Shown here in pieces: positions 13,860-21,334 of a stretch of DNA of 23,977 bases. The stretch lies in the NCBI GenBank assembly GCA_910587875.1, contig CAJUOD010000038.1, forward strand, positions 1 to 23,977, given 5' to 3'. The notes beneath the pieces were generated by a model. That model saw only the letters and a list, made by a program, of their open reading frames with translations, was not told the origin of the DNA and did no database searches. The translations under genes and the position numbers were made by a program. Position 1 is the first letter of the stretch. The number at the start of each line of letters is the position of its first letter. This DNA comes from an uncultured Oscillibacter sp. Lineage in GTDB: Bacteria; Bacillota; Clostridia; Oscillospirales; Oscillospiraceae.

Positions 13860-14936
13860 ATGCTGGATATCAAGATCACCAAAAACACGGCCCCCAAGGC
13901 CAAGCCCGCCGACGAGAGCAAGCTGGGCTTCGCCAAAATCTTTACGGACCACATGTTCCTGATGGACTACGCCGAGGGCCAGGGCTGGCACGACCCCCGC
14001 ATCGTCCCCTACGCCCCCTTCCCCATGGACCCGGCCACCGTGGTCTTCCACTACGCCCAGGAGCTCTTTGAGGGCATGAAGGCCTACCGCTCCGTGGACA
14101 ACCAGATCCAGCTCTTCCGTCCGGAGTGCAACGCCCAGCGGATGCAGGATTCCTCTGACCGCATGTGCATCCCCCAGATCCCCGTGGACGACTTCATCCA
14201 GGCCGTGAAGGCCCTGGTGGAGGTCGAGAAGGACTGGGTGCCCCATGAGGACGGGACCTCCCTGTACATCCGCCCCTTCGTCTTCGCCACGGATGTGGGC
14301 CTGGGCGTCCACGCCAGCAAGCACTATACCTTCTGCGTCATCTGCGCCCCCTCCGGCGCGTACTACGCCGAGGGCATCGACCCGGTGCGCATCTACGTGG
14401 AGGACGAGTACATCCGCGCCGCCCCGGGCCTGACGGGCTTCACCAAGTGCGGCGGAAACTACGCCGCCTCCATCAAGGCCGGAGAGCTGGCGGAGCAGAA
14501 GGGCTTCGCCCAGGTGCTGTGGCTGGACGGCGTGGAAAAGAAGTACGTCGAAGAAGTGGGCAGCATGAACATCATGTTCAAGATCGACGGGAAAATCTAC
14601 ACCGCCGCCTGCACGGGCACGGTGCTCCCCGGCGTCACCCGCCGGAGCTGCATCGAGCTGCTGCGGGACTGGGGCTATGAGGTTGTGGAGGGCCCCTTGG
14701 CTATCGCCGACGTGATGAAGGCGGGCCACGAGGGCAAGCTGGAGGAGGTCTTCGGCACGGGCACCGCCGCCGTGGTCTCCCCCGTCAAGGAGCTGGACTG
14801 GAAGGGAGACAAGGTCTTCATCAACGACGGGAAGATCGGCCCCCTGACTCAGAAGCTCTACGACACCATGACGGGCATGCAGTGGGGCAAGATCCCCGAT
14901 ACCAAGGGCTGGATCGTCCCTGTGTGCAAAGGCTGA
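13860..14936 (+). CDS. ilvE: Branched-chain amino acid aminotransferase
   Basis: A 358-residue PLP enzyme of fold type IV that interconverts leucine, isoleucine and valine with their 2-oxoacids. The start is the ATG at 13860, nine bases after AGGAGA; the ATG at 13836 has no ribosome site and lies beside a leader hairpin. Lys196 in GFTKCGGNYAAS is the PLP lysine. GQGWHDPRIVPY (about 42-53), FHYAQELFEGMKAYR (about 65-79) and EEVGSMNIMF (about 230-240) mark the longer BCAT2-type subfamily. It has its own promoter and terminator, so it is monocistronic. Its products are substrates of VorB-type oxidoreductases, which links it to the operon 3 kb upstream. Confidence 0.96.
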   Translation: MLDIKITKNTAPKAKPADESKLGFAKIFTDHMFLMDYAEGQGWHDPRIVPYAPFPMDPATVVFHYAQELFEGMKAYRSVDNQIQLFRPECNAQRMQDSSDRMCIPQIPVDDFIQAVKALVEVEKDWVPHEDGTSLYIRPFVFATDVGLGVHASKHYTFCVICAPSGAYYAEGIDPVRIYVEDEYIRAAPGLTGFTKCGGNYAASIKAGELAEQKGFAQVLWLDGVEKKYVEEVGSMNIMFKIDGKIYTAACTGTVLPGVTRRSCIELLRDWGYEVVEGPLAIADVMKAGHEGKLEEVFGTGTAAVVSPVKELDWKGDKVFINDGKIGPLTQKLYDTMTGMQWGKIPDTKGWIVPVCKG

Positions 14937-14952
14937 GAATTGGATAAATAAA

Positions 14953-14987
14953 GGATAGGGGAACGGCCTCGGGCCGTTCCCCTATCC
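14953..14987 (+). terminator. Terminator hairpin of ilvE
   Basis: A perfect 16-bp stem (14953-14968 with 14972-14987) with a TCG loop, 16 bases after the stop. The T-tract is poor (CTCCTTCG), but stem strength and position support the call. Confidence 0.7.
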
Positions 14988-14999
14988 CTCCTTCGACGC

Positions 15000-15025
15000 A
15001 AAAAAAGACACGCCTGAAAGGCGTG
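15000..15025 (-). terminator. Terminator of the tRNA-Ser gene
   Basis: CACGCC (15009-15014) pairs with GGCGTG (15020-15025). Seven T residues follow on the minus strand (15000-15006). Confidence 0.88.
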
Positions 15026-15031
15026 CCTTTT

Positions 15032-15123
15032 TGGCGGAGAAGGAGGGATTCGAACCCTCGAGACCCTTTAGGGGCCTACATGATTTCCAATCATGCGCCC
15101 TCGACCAACTAGGCGACTTCTCC
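15032..15123 (-). tRNA. tRNA-Ser (anticodon GGA)
   Basis: On the minus strand GGAGAAG pairs with CTTCTCC, followed by G and an encoded CCA (15032-15034). The anticodon arm is CATGA-TTGGAAA-TCATG, giving GGA, which reads UCC and UCU. A long variable arm (GCCCCTAAAGGGT region) marks a class II serine tRNA, and the T-arm GAGGG-TTCGAAT-CCCTC is intact. Confidence 0.97.
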
Positions 15124-15183
15124 ATCGTTGTCGATTGCTCTGCCGATATGCTGTTGACGTCCCTCCAGCGAAGAACAGTAGTT

Positions 15184-15211
15184 ATTATACCAGAGCTTTT
15201 TCCAAAGTCAA
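15184..15211 (-). promoter_or_regulatory. Promoter of the tRNA-Ser gene
   Basis: On the minus strand TTGACT (15211-15206), 16 bases, TATAAT (15189-15184). Transcription would begin about 54 bases before the tRNA. Confidence 0.8.
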
Positions 15212-15245
15212 GCCCTTTTTCAAATTTTCTCAGGCGGGGACGGGA

Positions 15246-15262
15246 GAGGGGTTTTCCCCCTC
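15246..15262 (-). terminator. Weak hairpin after the S41 lipoprotein gene
   Basis: GAGGGG pairs with CCCCTC around a short A-rich loop on the minus strand, directly after the stop. There is no T-tract, so some read-through into the tRNA gene is possible. Confidence 0.3.
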
Positions 15263-15268
15263 CCTGCC

Positions 15269-16531
15269 TTATTTCCGGGCCTCCCGGACAGCCCGGAGGG
15301 CCGTCACCAGGGCCGGTTCCCCCGCCGGGGATGGAATGTCCGGCGTGGTGCCCGCCTCCTCGCTGCTGGAGCCGTCCGGGTTCAGGCCGTACATCATGGT
15401 AAACTGGATCAGGATGCCGCTGTTGGGCAGGCGCATCATGATGGGATTCAGGGCCCCGATGCCGTCCCCGCCGGTTTGCGCTCCCACCAGGGTTGCGAAG
15501 CCCGTGGCCTGGCAGAAGACGGAGAAGGACTCGCTGGCGGAGTAGACCATGGGCCCCACCAGCAGCCACACCCGGCCATGGAACGCCGCCCGCTCCGCCG
15601 CCGGCTCCACCCGGAGGGTGCTCTCCACGAAGTGGGTGGCGGCCTCCAGACCGTCCCGGTTCAGCTTGGGCAGGTCTGGGAGCTCCGCGATGGGATGGAG
15701 GTCCTCCGGCGCGAAGACATTTTCGATGTAGGGCCGGTTGTTCTCGCTGTCCGCCAGCAAAGCGTAATTCGTGCAGGACAACGGCGCGTCGATCAGCGGA
15801 GGTACCAGCAGGTTCTGCCAGTAGAGCTCGCTGCCCCCGCTGTTGTCCGTCAGGTCGATGATGAGATCCGTGCAGCCCCCGGCGGCGTTGTAGAAGTCCC
15901 GAATGGCCTGGGCCTCGGTTTGGTAGTTGGGGTCGTAGTCCGTCAGGAAGCTGTCCACCTTCAAATAGGCGACGCCCGCCTCCGGCAGAAGGAGGGTGTG
16001 GAGGTTTTCCCCCGCCTCCCCGCCGCTCCAGGAGCCGCCGCCTTCGTCCTCACCCAGGCTGTCCAGGTAGGTCTTCAGCGTCTTATACTGCTCCTCCGAC
16101 GCCTCGATGAGCTCCTTCCAGCGCTCCCGGCCCGAGGTGTCCTCATGGCCGCACCAGTCCAGCATCCCATCATAGTCCTCCGGCTCAATTATCCAGAGGT
16201 GCCCGTAGGGCCCCAGACGGTAGAGAGAGCTGTATACGGCGGAGTAGAAGGCCTCGTCGCTGTCGTTTTCAAGAATCATCTCCCGGTAACCCGCAAAGAC
16301 GCGCTCCGCCGGGTCGTCCGGATTCTCCCGGTCGTGGACGCCCAGGCAGAGATAGCTGTCCTTCAGTGTCTTCACGAAATAGTCGTAGTCCTCCAGCCGC
16401 TGTGCCGGGGTCAGGCCCAGGGCGTTTTTCAGGGCGGGATCCCAGCGGCTGTCCGGCTCCGCCGCCGGGGCGGCGCAGGCGGTCAGCAGCGTGAAGATGA
16501 CAAGGGTCAGTGCAAGCAGGTTTCGCCTCAT
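15269..16531 (-). CDS. S41-peptidase-like lipoprotein
   Basis: A 420-residue lipoprotein anchored outside the membrane. The signal peptide ends in the lipobox LTAC, with Cys19 as the lipidated residue. ATG at 16531 follows AAAGGAG. The C-terminal half resembles S41 peptidases: GVAYLKVDSF (about 188-197), DLIIDLTDNSGGS (about 222-234), VYSASESFSVF with the expected nucleophilic serine (about 333-343) and VGAQTGGDGIG (about 352-362). The lysine of the GxxTxGKG motif of C-terminal processing proteases is absent, as in the tricorn/IRBP-like branch, so either a different catalytic set or loss of activity is possible. No PDZ domain is evident between the N-terminal part and the core. Its substrate is unknown. 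Confidence 0.82.
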   Translation of the reverse strand: MRRNLLALTLVIFTLLTACAAPAAEPDSRWDPALKNALGLTPAQRLEDYDYFVKTLKDSYLCLGVHDRENPDDPAERVFAGYREMILENDSDEAFYSAVYSSLYRLGPYGHLWIIEPEDYDGMLDWCGHEDTSGRERWKELIEASEEQYKTLKTYLDSLGEDEGGGSWSGGEAGENLHTLLLPEAGVAYLKVDSFLTDYDPNYQTEAQAIRDFYNAAGGCTDLIIDLTDNSGGSELYWQNLLVPPLIDAPLSCTNYALLADSENNRPYIENVFAPEDLHPIAELPDLPKLNRDGLEAATHFVESTLRVEPAAERAAFHGRVWLLVGPMVYSASESFSVFCQATGFATLVGAQTGGDGIGALNPIMMRLPNSGILIQFTMMYGLNPDGSSSEEAGTTPDIPSPAGEPALVTALRAVREARK

Positions 16532-16624
16532 AAGATCGTCTCCTTTTCCTTGGGGGCCGTTCGGTGTTATAACGAGACGGCGCCCCGGTTTTCTCCAGGG
16601 TAACAGGAAAATCTTACGGACGGC

Positions 16625-16654
16625 TTGACAAAGCCCTTAAGAATTTCTTACAAT
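16625..16654 (+). promoter_or_regulatory. Possible upstream promoter for the HPr-like gene
   Basis: TTGACA (16625-16630), 18 bases, TACAAT (16649-16654). It lies 140 bases before the HPr-like gene. The stretch between could hold an 18-codon ORF from 16698, too short and poorly supported to call. Confidence 0.45.
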
Positions 16655-16731
16655 TTCGGGGCCGCTCCTCCTCCGCCTTTTTGGGGAGACGACGAAAATG
16701 AACCGGGGGCCGAAAACTTCTTTAATAAAAA

Positions 16732-16760
16732 TTGGCATCCGCCGCAAAGCGTGATATACT
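16732..16760 (+). promoter_or_regulatory. Proximal promoter of the HPr-like gene
   Basis: TTGGCA (16732-16737), 17 bases, TATACT (16755-16760), with TG one base before the -10 (extended -10). Confidence 0.75.
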
Positions 16761-16793
16761 ATCTCCAATTATTTGACGGAACGGAGTGGGCAC

Positions 16794-17042
16794 ATGAATC
16801 GCACGGCAGTCGTACAGATCCCGGAGGAACAGCTGGACCGGATCGCCACCAGCTTCATCAAGGCGGCCAGCGGCTTTTCCAGCCAGATTACCATCACCCG
16901 GGGCGGGCACTGCATCAACGCCAAGAGCCTCCTGGGCTTCCTCTCCCTGATGCGGGACCACGGCGAGGTGACGCTGACCGCCGAGGGGCCCGACGCCGGG
17001 GAGGCGCTGGGACAGCTGGCGGGCATCCTGGAGGTAAAATAA
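16794..17042 (+). CDS. HPr-family protein lacking the catalytic histidine (Crh-like)
   Basis: An 82-residue HPr-fold protein. HPr passes phosphate through His15 in sugar uptake and, when phosphorylated on Ser46, serves carbon catabolite control. Here the active-site region reads EEQLDRIATSF: the His15 position is Leu14, Pro18 is Ile17, while Arg17 remains as Arg16. The regulatory segment AKSLLGFLSL keeps the serine (Ser45). This is the pattern of Crh-type homologues, which cannot act in phosphotransfer but may be seryl-phosphorylated. The start at 16794 follows CGGAG by seven bases; a TTG at 16773 lacks a ribosome site. It stands alone, with its own promoter and terminator, not next to ptsI. 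Whether CcpA is its partner is not visible here. Confidence 0.85.
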   Translation: MNRTAVVQIPEEQLDRIATSFIKAASGFSSQITITRGGHCINAKSLLGFLSLMRDHGEVTLTAEGPDAGEALGQLAGILEVK

Positions 17043-17053
17043 GAGCGGAGAGA

Positions 17054-17081
17054 AACGGGACTGCCCGAGGGCAGTCCCGTT
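17054..17081. terminator. Bidirectional terminator between the HPr-like and SLH genes
   Basis: A 12-13-bp stem (17054-17066 with 17069-17081) with a tight CGAG loop, 11 bases after the HPr-like stop and 10 after the SLH-gene stop on the other strand. The plus-strand tail is CTTCGTTT, the minus-strand tail TCTCT. Confidence 0.75.
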
Positions 17082-17091
17082 CTTCGTTTCC

Positions 17092-19269
17092 TCAAGTCCC
17101 CCGCTCCAGCACGCGGCAGAGCATGGAGGCCGCCTCTCCCCGGGTGGCGGTCCGGCTTCCGGCGTAGGTTCCGGAGGCCAGGCCCAGGGCCTGGGCAAGG
17201 GCGGCGTAGCCAAGGCCCTCCGCCGGGATGCTCCCCTTGTCCGTATAGGCGCAGGTGTAAATGCCTCCCAGCCTCGCGGCGGGGCCGTAGCCCGCGGCGT
17301 CCAGCAGCATCTTGACCACGTCCGCCCGGGAGAGGACGGCGTTGTCGTCCCGCTCCGAGGCGCGGAGGAGCCCCAGGCGGTAGGCGTCGTAATAGGCGCT
17401 CTCCCGGTCCTCCTTCTCCACGGCCTCGGGCTCCAGGGCTCCGCCCCGGAGGCTGGAGACCAGGGCCACCAGCTCCCATTGCGTGATGTTCTTGGCGGGC
17501 CGGAATTTTCCCCCGGCGTAGCCCGCGCCATATTGGGCCAGCTTCTCGATGTCCGCCTTGGCGACGCTGCCCGCCAGGTCCGTGTAGGCCAGGGGCTCCC
17601 GGGCGCTGCCCTGAGCCTCCCGGACGGGCTCGCCGGTTTTGGCGTCCACGCCCGCGCAGGGCTCCGTCCGCTCCAGGGCGTAGGTCAAGCGGAGGGCGTA
17701 GTAGTATTCCATGCCCTGCTCCATGAGCTTGGCCTGGGCCGGGTCGGCCTTGGTCAGCTTCTGGGGCACGTTCCGGTAGGCCAGCACGGGCTCATAGGTC
17801 CCCGCCCAGGCGTCGAGGGCCGTCTCCATGGAGACCAGGCCGTTGGCGTCGTCGAAGGTCACCTTCTCATCCCAGGAGGAGGAGAGGGAGTACACAGATC
17901 CGTCGGAGGCGTCCATGCCGATCCACGCGGCGTTGGACGGGAAGGGCAGGCCGTTGACCTTCCGGGCAAAGGTGAACGGCCAGTCCGGCCGGTCGGATCC
18001 CCGGAGGGGCTGGACCTGCTCCCCCTGGCCGTAGAGGGTCAAATCCCAGTCCGGACGCCAGGTTTTCAGGAAGGCCTCCGCCTTTTTCAGGGCGGCCTCC
18101 TCCGTCAGCTTCTTCTCCCGGCCATAGGGGGCGGAGGACCAGACGCCCTCCACGGTCCCGGTCTTGGCGTCCACGGTGATGTTCCGGGTCAGGCGCTCCC
18201 CGTCCTCCGTCCGGGCGTAGCGCAGGGTGCAGGTGACCTTGCCCTCCTGCCCCTCCTTGGCGGGGAGGGCCTCATAGGAGGCGTTGGTCAGGGCATAGCC
18301 CCGGAGGCCGTAGGCGCTGACGGCCCGGAGGGCCTTGTCCAGGGCCTCCTGGGAGAGGACCCCCTCCATCTGGGCCACGCCCTCCAGCTCCGCCTTTGTG
18401 AGGCCCGCCTCGTCGGCGGAGGCCTCCTTCATCATGGCCGTGGGGGCAACGCCTCCGGCGGCGGCGTTCCGGGCGAGGCCCTGATCCATCTTCGCCTCCA
18501 GCTCCGTCAGGTCCAGGAGCTCCCCGGTCTTGGCGTCCACCAGGAAGTTGTGGGCGCCCTTCTCCGGCACGTAGCGGAGGACGGCCTTTGTGTCGCCGGA
18601 CTTGTCCAGGACATACTCCAGCTGGAGCTTCAGGGTTCCCTCCAGGTCCTCCCGGGCCTTGGCGGCGTCGGCGGAGGCCTCAGGAGAGGGCACGCCGCCC
18701 ACGGCGGTTCCCTCGGGCACGTCCCGGTCAAAGTGCTCCACCACGCCGTTCTCCACCCGGATGGAGTAGTGCAGGGGAGAGGGCAGGCCGTTCAGCGCGA
18801 TGGTCCCAGACCAGGAGCTGCCCGAGGAATTCCCCAGGGAGAGGTCCCCCTCCCGGTCCTTCAGCTCCACGGCCTCCCCCGCCCGGAGAACCCGGGAGAG
18901 GAAGCCCTCCGCGATTTCCCGGTCCCCGTCCCCGGCGCTCTCCGGGAAGGCGGGGAAGGCGGCCCAGACGTCGCCGGGGCTGGGATCGTACTCCCAGCGG
19001 TAGAGGCTGACGATGGTCCCGTCCTCCAGGGCGGAGACGGAGAGGGAGCGCCGTTCTCCCTCCCACTCCAGGCCCCACACGGGGGCGAGGCCCTGGTTCA
19101 GGCCGCCCCGGAAGGTCTCATAGGCCTCCGTGTCCAGGCCCAGGGTCTTCTTCACCTGGGCGGTGACGCGGGCCAGGCGGGCGTCCTGGGTCTCCTCCGC
19201 AGCGGCGGCGGGCAGGGTCAGCGCCGCCAGCAATGCGGCGGCCAGGGTCAGGGAAAGCAGGCGTTTCAT
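17092..19269 (-). CDS. Secreted PepSY/YcdB-like protein with three SLH domains
   Basis: A 725-residue exported protein attached to the cell wall. The start is ATG at 19269 (MKRLLSLTLAAAL), seven bases after GGAGG; the ATG at 19275 is only one base from that site. A signal peptide ends near AAAAEE (about 22-26). The body contains repeated YcdB/PepSY-type segments with VDAKTGELLDL, VDAKTGTVEGV and MDASDGSVYSL, spaced as tandem modules. The C-terminal 180 residues carry three S-layer-homology repeats: YTDLAGSVAKADIEKL, then YYDAYRLGLL with LSRADVVKML, then YTDKGSIPAEGLGYAAL with ATRGEAASML. It probably binds secondary wall polymer. PepSY modules often inhibit or regulate peptidases; the target is unknown. 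No promoter is seen before it, so it may be read from mtaB-yfbR. Confidence 0.88.
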   Translation of the reverse strand: MKRLLSLTLAAALLAALTLPAAAAEETQDARLARVTAQVKKTLGLDTEAYETFRGGLNQGLAPVWGLEWEGERRSLSVSALEDGTIVSLYRWEYDPSPGDVWAAFPAFPESAGDGDREIAEGFLSRVLRAGEAVELKDREGDLSLGNSSGSSWSGTIALNGLPSPLHYSIRVENGVVEHFDRDVPEGTAVGGVPSPEASADAAKAREDLEGTLKLQLEYVLDKSGDTKAVLRYVPEKGAHNFLVDAKTGELLDLTELEAKMDQGLARNAAAGGVAPTAMMKEASADEAGLTKAELEGVAQMEGVLSQEALDKALRAVSAYGLRGYALTNASYEALPAKEGQEGKVTCTLRYARTEDGERLTRNITVDAKTGTVEGVWSSAPYGREKKLTEEAALKKAEAFLKTWRPDWDLTLYGQGEQVQPLRGSDRPDWPFTFARKVNGLPFPSNAAWIGMDASDGSVYSLSSSWDEKVTFDDANGLVSMETALDAWAGTYEPVLAYRNVPQKLTKADPAQAKLMEQGMEYYYALRLTYALERTEPCAGVDAKTGEPVREAQGSAREPLAYTDLAGSVAKADIEKLAQYGAGYAGGKFRPAKNITQWELVALVSSLRGGALEPEAVEKEDRESAYYDAYRLGLLRASERDDNAVLSRADVVKMLLDAAGYGPAARLGGIYTCAYTDKGSIPAEGLGYAALAQALGLASGTYAGSRTATRGEAASMLCRVLERGT

Positions 19270-19301
19270 GGTCATCCCTCCAAATCTTGTTTGTCCCTTT
19301 A

Positions 19302-19338
19302 GACGGCGGGGGCGGGAAGAATGTTCCCGCCCTCCGTC
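19302..19338 (-). terminator. Stem-loop between yfbR and the SLH gene
   Basis: A 9-bp core stem (19310-19318 with 19324-19332) plus an outer 5-bp stem (19302-19306 with 19334-19338). It lacks a T-tract (TAAAGGG follows), so it may slow or partly stop transcription rather than end it. Confidence 0.45.
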
Positions 19339-19341
19339 AAT

Positions 19342-19917
19342 TTATTTCAGCTCGTCCAGCGTCAGGGAGAAGCTCTCCAGGAAGGTCTCCAGGAAGTACT
19401 CCACCTCCGGCAGGCCAAAGGCCTCCAGGGCCCTCCGGGTCTGGGCGGCGGCCTCCCGGAACTCGGCGTTCCCGGCCTTCAGCTCCTCCACGCATTTGAT
19501 GTGGGCGGACAGCTTGTCCGCCGCCTTCACCAGGCGCTCCACCTCCGGGTCCACGTCGGTGAGCACCGGGGCGTAGGCCTTCCGAAGCTCCAGGGGCAGC
19601 ATGTTCAGAAGCTTTTGCTCCGCCACGGCCTCCACGTGCTTGTAGGCGCTCTGGATGGCGGGGTTGTCATATTTAATAGGTGTGGGCATGTCCCCGGTGA
19701 GGATCTCGCTGGCGTCGTGGTACAGCGCCGCCGCCGCCACGGCCCCGGGGTCCACGTGCCCGCCGAACTTCTCGTTGCGGATCACCGCCAGGGCGTGGGC
19801 CAGGACGGCAGCCTGGTGGCTGTGCTCCTGGACGTTTTCCGGCGCGGTGTTCCGCATCAGCGCCCAGCGCTGGATGAACCGCATCCGGGAGACATAGGCG
19901 AAAAAGTGGCTCCGCAT
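19342..19917 (-). CDS. yfbR: 5'-deoxynucleotidase YfbR
   Basis: A 191-residue HD-domain phosphohydrolase that removes phosphate from dNMPs and so helps balance nucleotide pools. The match to the YfbR pattern is close over its length: SHFFAYVSRMRFIQRWALMRN (split), ENVQEHSHQAAVLAHAL, then YHDASEILTGDMPTPIKY and ADKLSAHIKCVEELKAGN. His33 in EHSH, the His-Asp pair in YHDAS (about 67-68) and the later Asp in KAADKL (about 133) are the metal ligands. The ATG at 19917 follows GGAGGAG, which lies at the end of mtaB, four bases before that gene's stop region. The two genes are tightly coupled. Confidence 0.95.
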   Translation of the reverse strand: MRSHFFAYVSRMRFIQRWALMRNTAPENVQEHSHQAAVLAHALAVIRNEKFGGHVDPGAVAAAALYHDASEILTGDMPTPIKYDNPAIQSAYKHVEAVAEQKLLNMLPLELRKAYAPVLTDVDPEVERLVKAADKLSAHIKCVEELKAGNAEFREAAAQTRRALEAFGLPEVEYFLETFLESFSLTLDELK

Positions 19918-19921
19918 ATCC

Positions 19922-21217
19922 TTACTCCTCCAGTGCTCCGAACAGGGCGTCCCCGTCCGTCCGGGTGATTTTCACGGGCCGGACCTGGTTGTGGAGGTCC
20001 GGCCCCTTCACCAGCACCTCCGTGTAGTTGGGGGCGTGGCCCAGGAAGAGGCCCTCCTCTCCGGCGGGCTGCTCGAAGAGGACCTCATAGACTTCCCCCA
20101 CGCAGCCCTCTAAGTAGGCCCGGCGCATGGCCTGGGCCAGCTCCGCCGCCCGGTGGGCCCGCTCCCCCCGGAGGGTCTTAGGCACCTGCTCCATCTCCGC
20201 CGCCGGGGTGCCGGGGCGCTCGGAGTAGGGGAAAATGTGCATCCGGGCGAACTTGCACTTCTGGATGAATTCCAGGGTCTCCCGGAACTCCTCCTCCGTC
20301 TCCCCGGGGAAGCCGGTGATCAGATCCGTGGTGACGGCGGGCCGGTGGAAGTGCCGGTTCAAAAGCTCCACGGACTGGAAGAACCGTGCGGCGTCATACT
20401 TCCGGCGCATTCGCTTCAAGGTGGCGTCGCACCCGCTCTGGAGGGACAGGTGGAACTGGGGGCACAGGTCCGGCAGCAGGGCCGCCCGCTGGCAGAACTC
20501 CTCCGTGACGGTCCGGGGCTCCAGGCTCCCCAGGCGGAGGCGCACCCCCGGCACGGCGGCGCTGACGGCCTCCAAAAGGTCGATGAGGGTCTGTCCCTCG
20601 TGGAGGTCCCGGCCCCAGGAAGAGATTTCAATGCCCGTCAGCACGATCTCCCGGTAGCCCTGGCTCTTCAGCTCCGCCGCCTGGACCGCCGTGTCCTCCA
20701 GAGAGAGGGAGCGCACCGGGCCCCGGGCGTAGGGGATGATGCAGTAGGAGCAGAAGTTGGCGCAGCCGTCCTCCACCTTCAAAAGGGCCCGGGTCCGGCC
20801 CTCCAGCCCTCCGGCGGGCAGGCGCTCGAAGTGCCTCCGGTCAAAGGGCGGGTCCACGGCCTCCAGAGGGGCTCCCCGCTCCCGGACGGCCTGCTCCAAA
20901 AGGTCCAGAAAGCCCAGGCGGTCCCCGGTGCCCGTCAGCAGGTCGGCCCCCAGGGCCCGGGCCTCGGCGGCGTGGGTCTGGGACCAGCAGCCGCACACGG
21001 CCACCACGGCCTCCGGGTGCTCCCGGCGGACCCGGTGGACGGCCTGGCGGGACTTCTGATCTCCGGCGGCGGTGACGGAACAGGTGTTGATGACGTAGGC
21101 GTCTGCCTCTCCGCTGAAGGGGACGATTTCGTGGCCCCGGGCCCGGAGCTCCCGCTCCATGGCCTGGGTCTCGTACTGGTTCACCTTGCAGCCGAGGGTG
21201 TAGATGGCGATTTTCAT
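19922..21217 (-). CDS. mtaB: tRNA t6A37 methylthiotransferase MtaB
   Basis: A 431-residue radical-SAM enzyme that turns N6-threonylcarbamoyladenosine at tRNA position 37 into its 2-methylthio form. The N-terminal MTTase domain holds TLGCKVNQYET (Cys10), INTCSVT (Cys46) and CGCWSQ (Cys77), ligands of the auxiliary cluster. The radical-SAM motif CANFCSYC lies near residues 151-158 and a TRAM domain ends the protein (about 370-431). TLGCKVNQ and the short linker are typical of MtaB rather than MiaB or RimO. The ATG at 21217 has AAGGAGA about 11 bases upstream. It is the first gene of mtaB-yfbR and is divergent from a cysteine desulfurase, an enzyme that supplies sulfur. Confidence 0.94.
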   Translation of the reverse strand: MKIAIYTLGCKVNQYETQAMERELRARGHEIVPFSGEADAYVINTCSVTAAGDQKSRQAVHRVRREHPEAVVAVCGCWSQTHAAEARALGADLLTGTGDRLGFLDLLEQAVRERGAPLEAVDPPFDRRHFERLPAGGLEGRTRALLKVEDGCANFCSYCIIPYARGPVRSLSLEDTAVQAAELKSQGYREIVLTGIEISSWGRDLHEGQTLIDLLEAVSAAVPGVRLRLGSLEPRTVTEEFCQRAALLPDLCPQFHLSLQSGCDATLKRMRRKYDAARFFQSVELLNRHFHRPAVTTDLITGFPGETEEEFRETLEFIQKCKFARMHIFPYSERPGTPAAEMEQVPKTLRGERAHRAAELAQAMRRAYLEGCVGEVYEVLFEQPAGEEGLFLGHAPNYTEVLVKGPDLHNQVRPVKITRTDGDALFGALEE

Positions 21218-21234
21218 ATCGGCTTAGATTCTCC

Positions 21235-21263
21235 TTGCGCTTTGTAGGATTGTTCGATATAAT
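21235..21263 (+). promoter_or_regulatory. Promoter of the cysteine desulfurase operon
   Basis: TTGCGC (21235-21240), 17 bases, TATAAT (21258-21263). Predicted transcription start near 21270, about 65 bases before the gene. Confidence 0.7.
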
Positions 21264-21278
21264 GGCTTGGCATGCCCT

Positions 21279-21307
21279 ATTATACTGGAATCCCCCCGTT
21301 TGGGCAA
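21279..21307 (-). promoter_or_regulatory. Promoter of mtaB
   Basis: On the minus strand TTGCCC (21307-21302), 17 bases, TATAAT (21284-21279). Predicted start near 21272. It faces the desulfurase promoter, each lying in the other's early transcript. Confidence 0.7.
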
Positions 21308-21334
21308 GCCCCCCGGAAAGGAGTTTTTTACCAA

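Noticed and set aside
13792..13860. T-box or other amino-acid riboswitch in front of ilvE
   Set aside because: The leader from the predicted start is only about 68 bases, with one small GC hairpin and no T-box sequence.
16698..16754. 18-codon ORF (MNRGPKTSL...) upstream of the HPr-like gene
   Set aside because: It overlaps the proximal promoter and has only a loose GGGGAG site; there is no further support.
17479..19302. 607-codon frame antisense to the SLH gene
   Set aside because: Shadow frame in GC-rich DNA with no recognisable domain; the SLH gene has a signal peptide and three SLH repeats.
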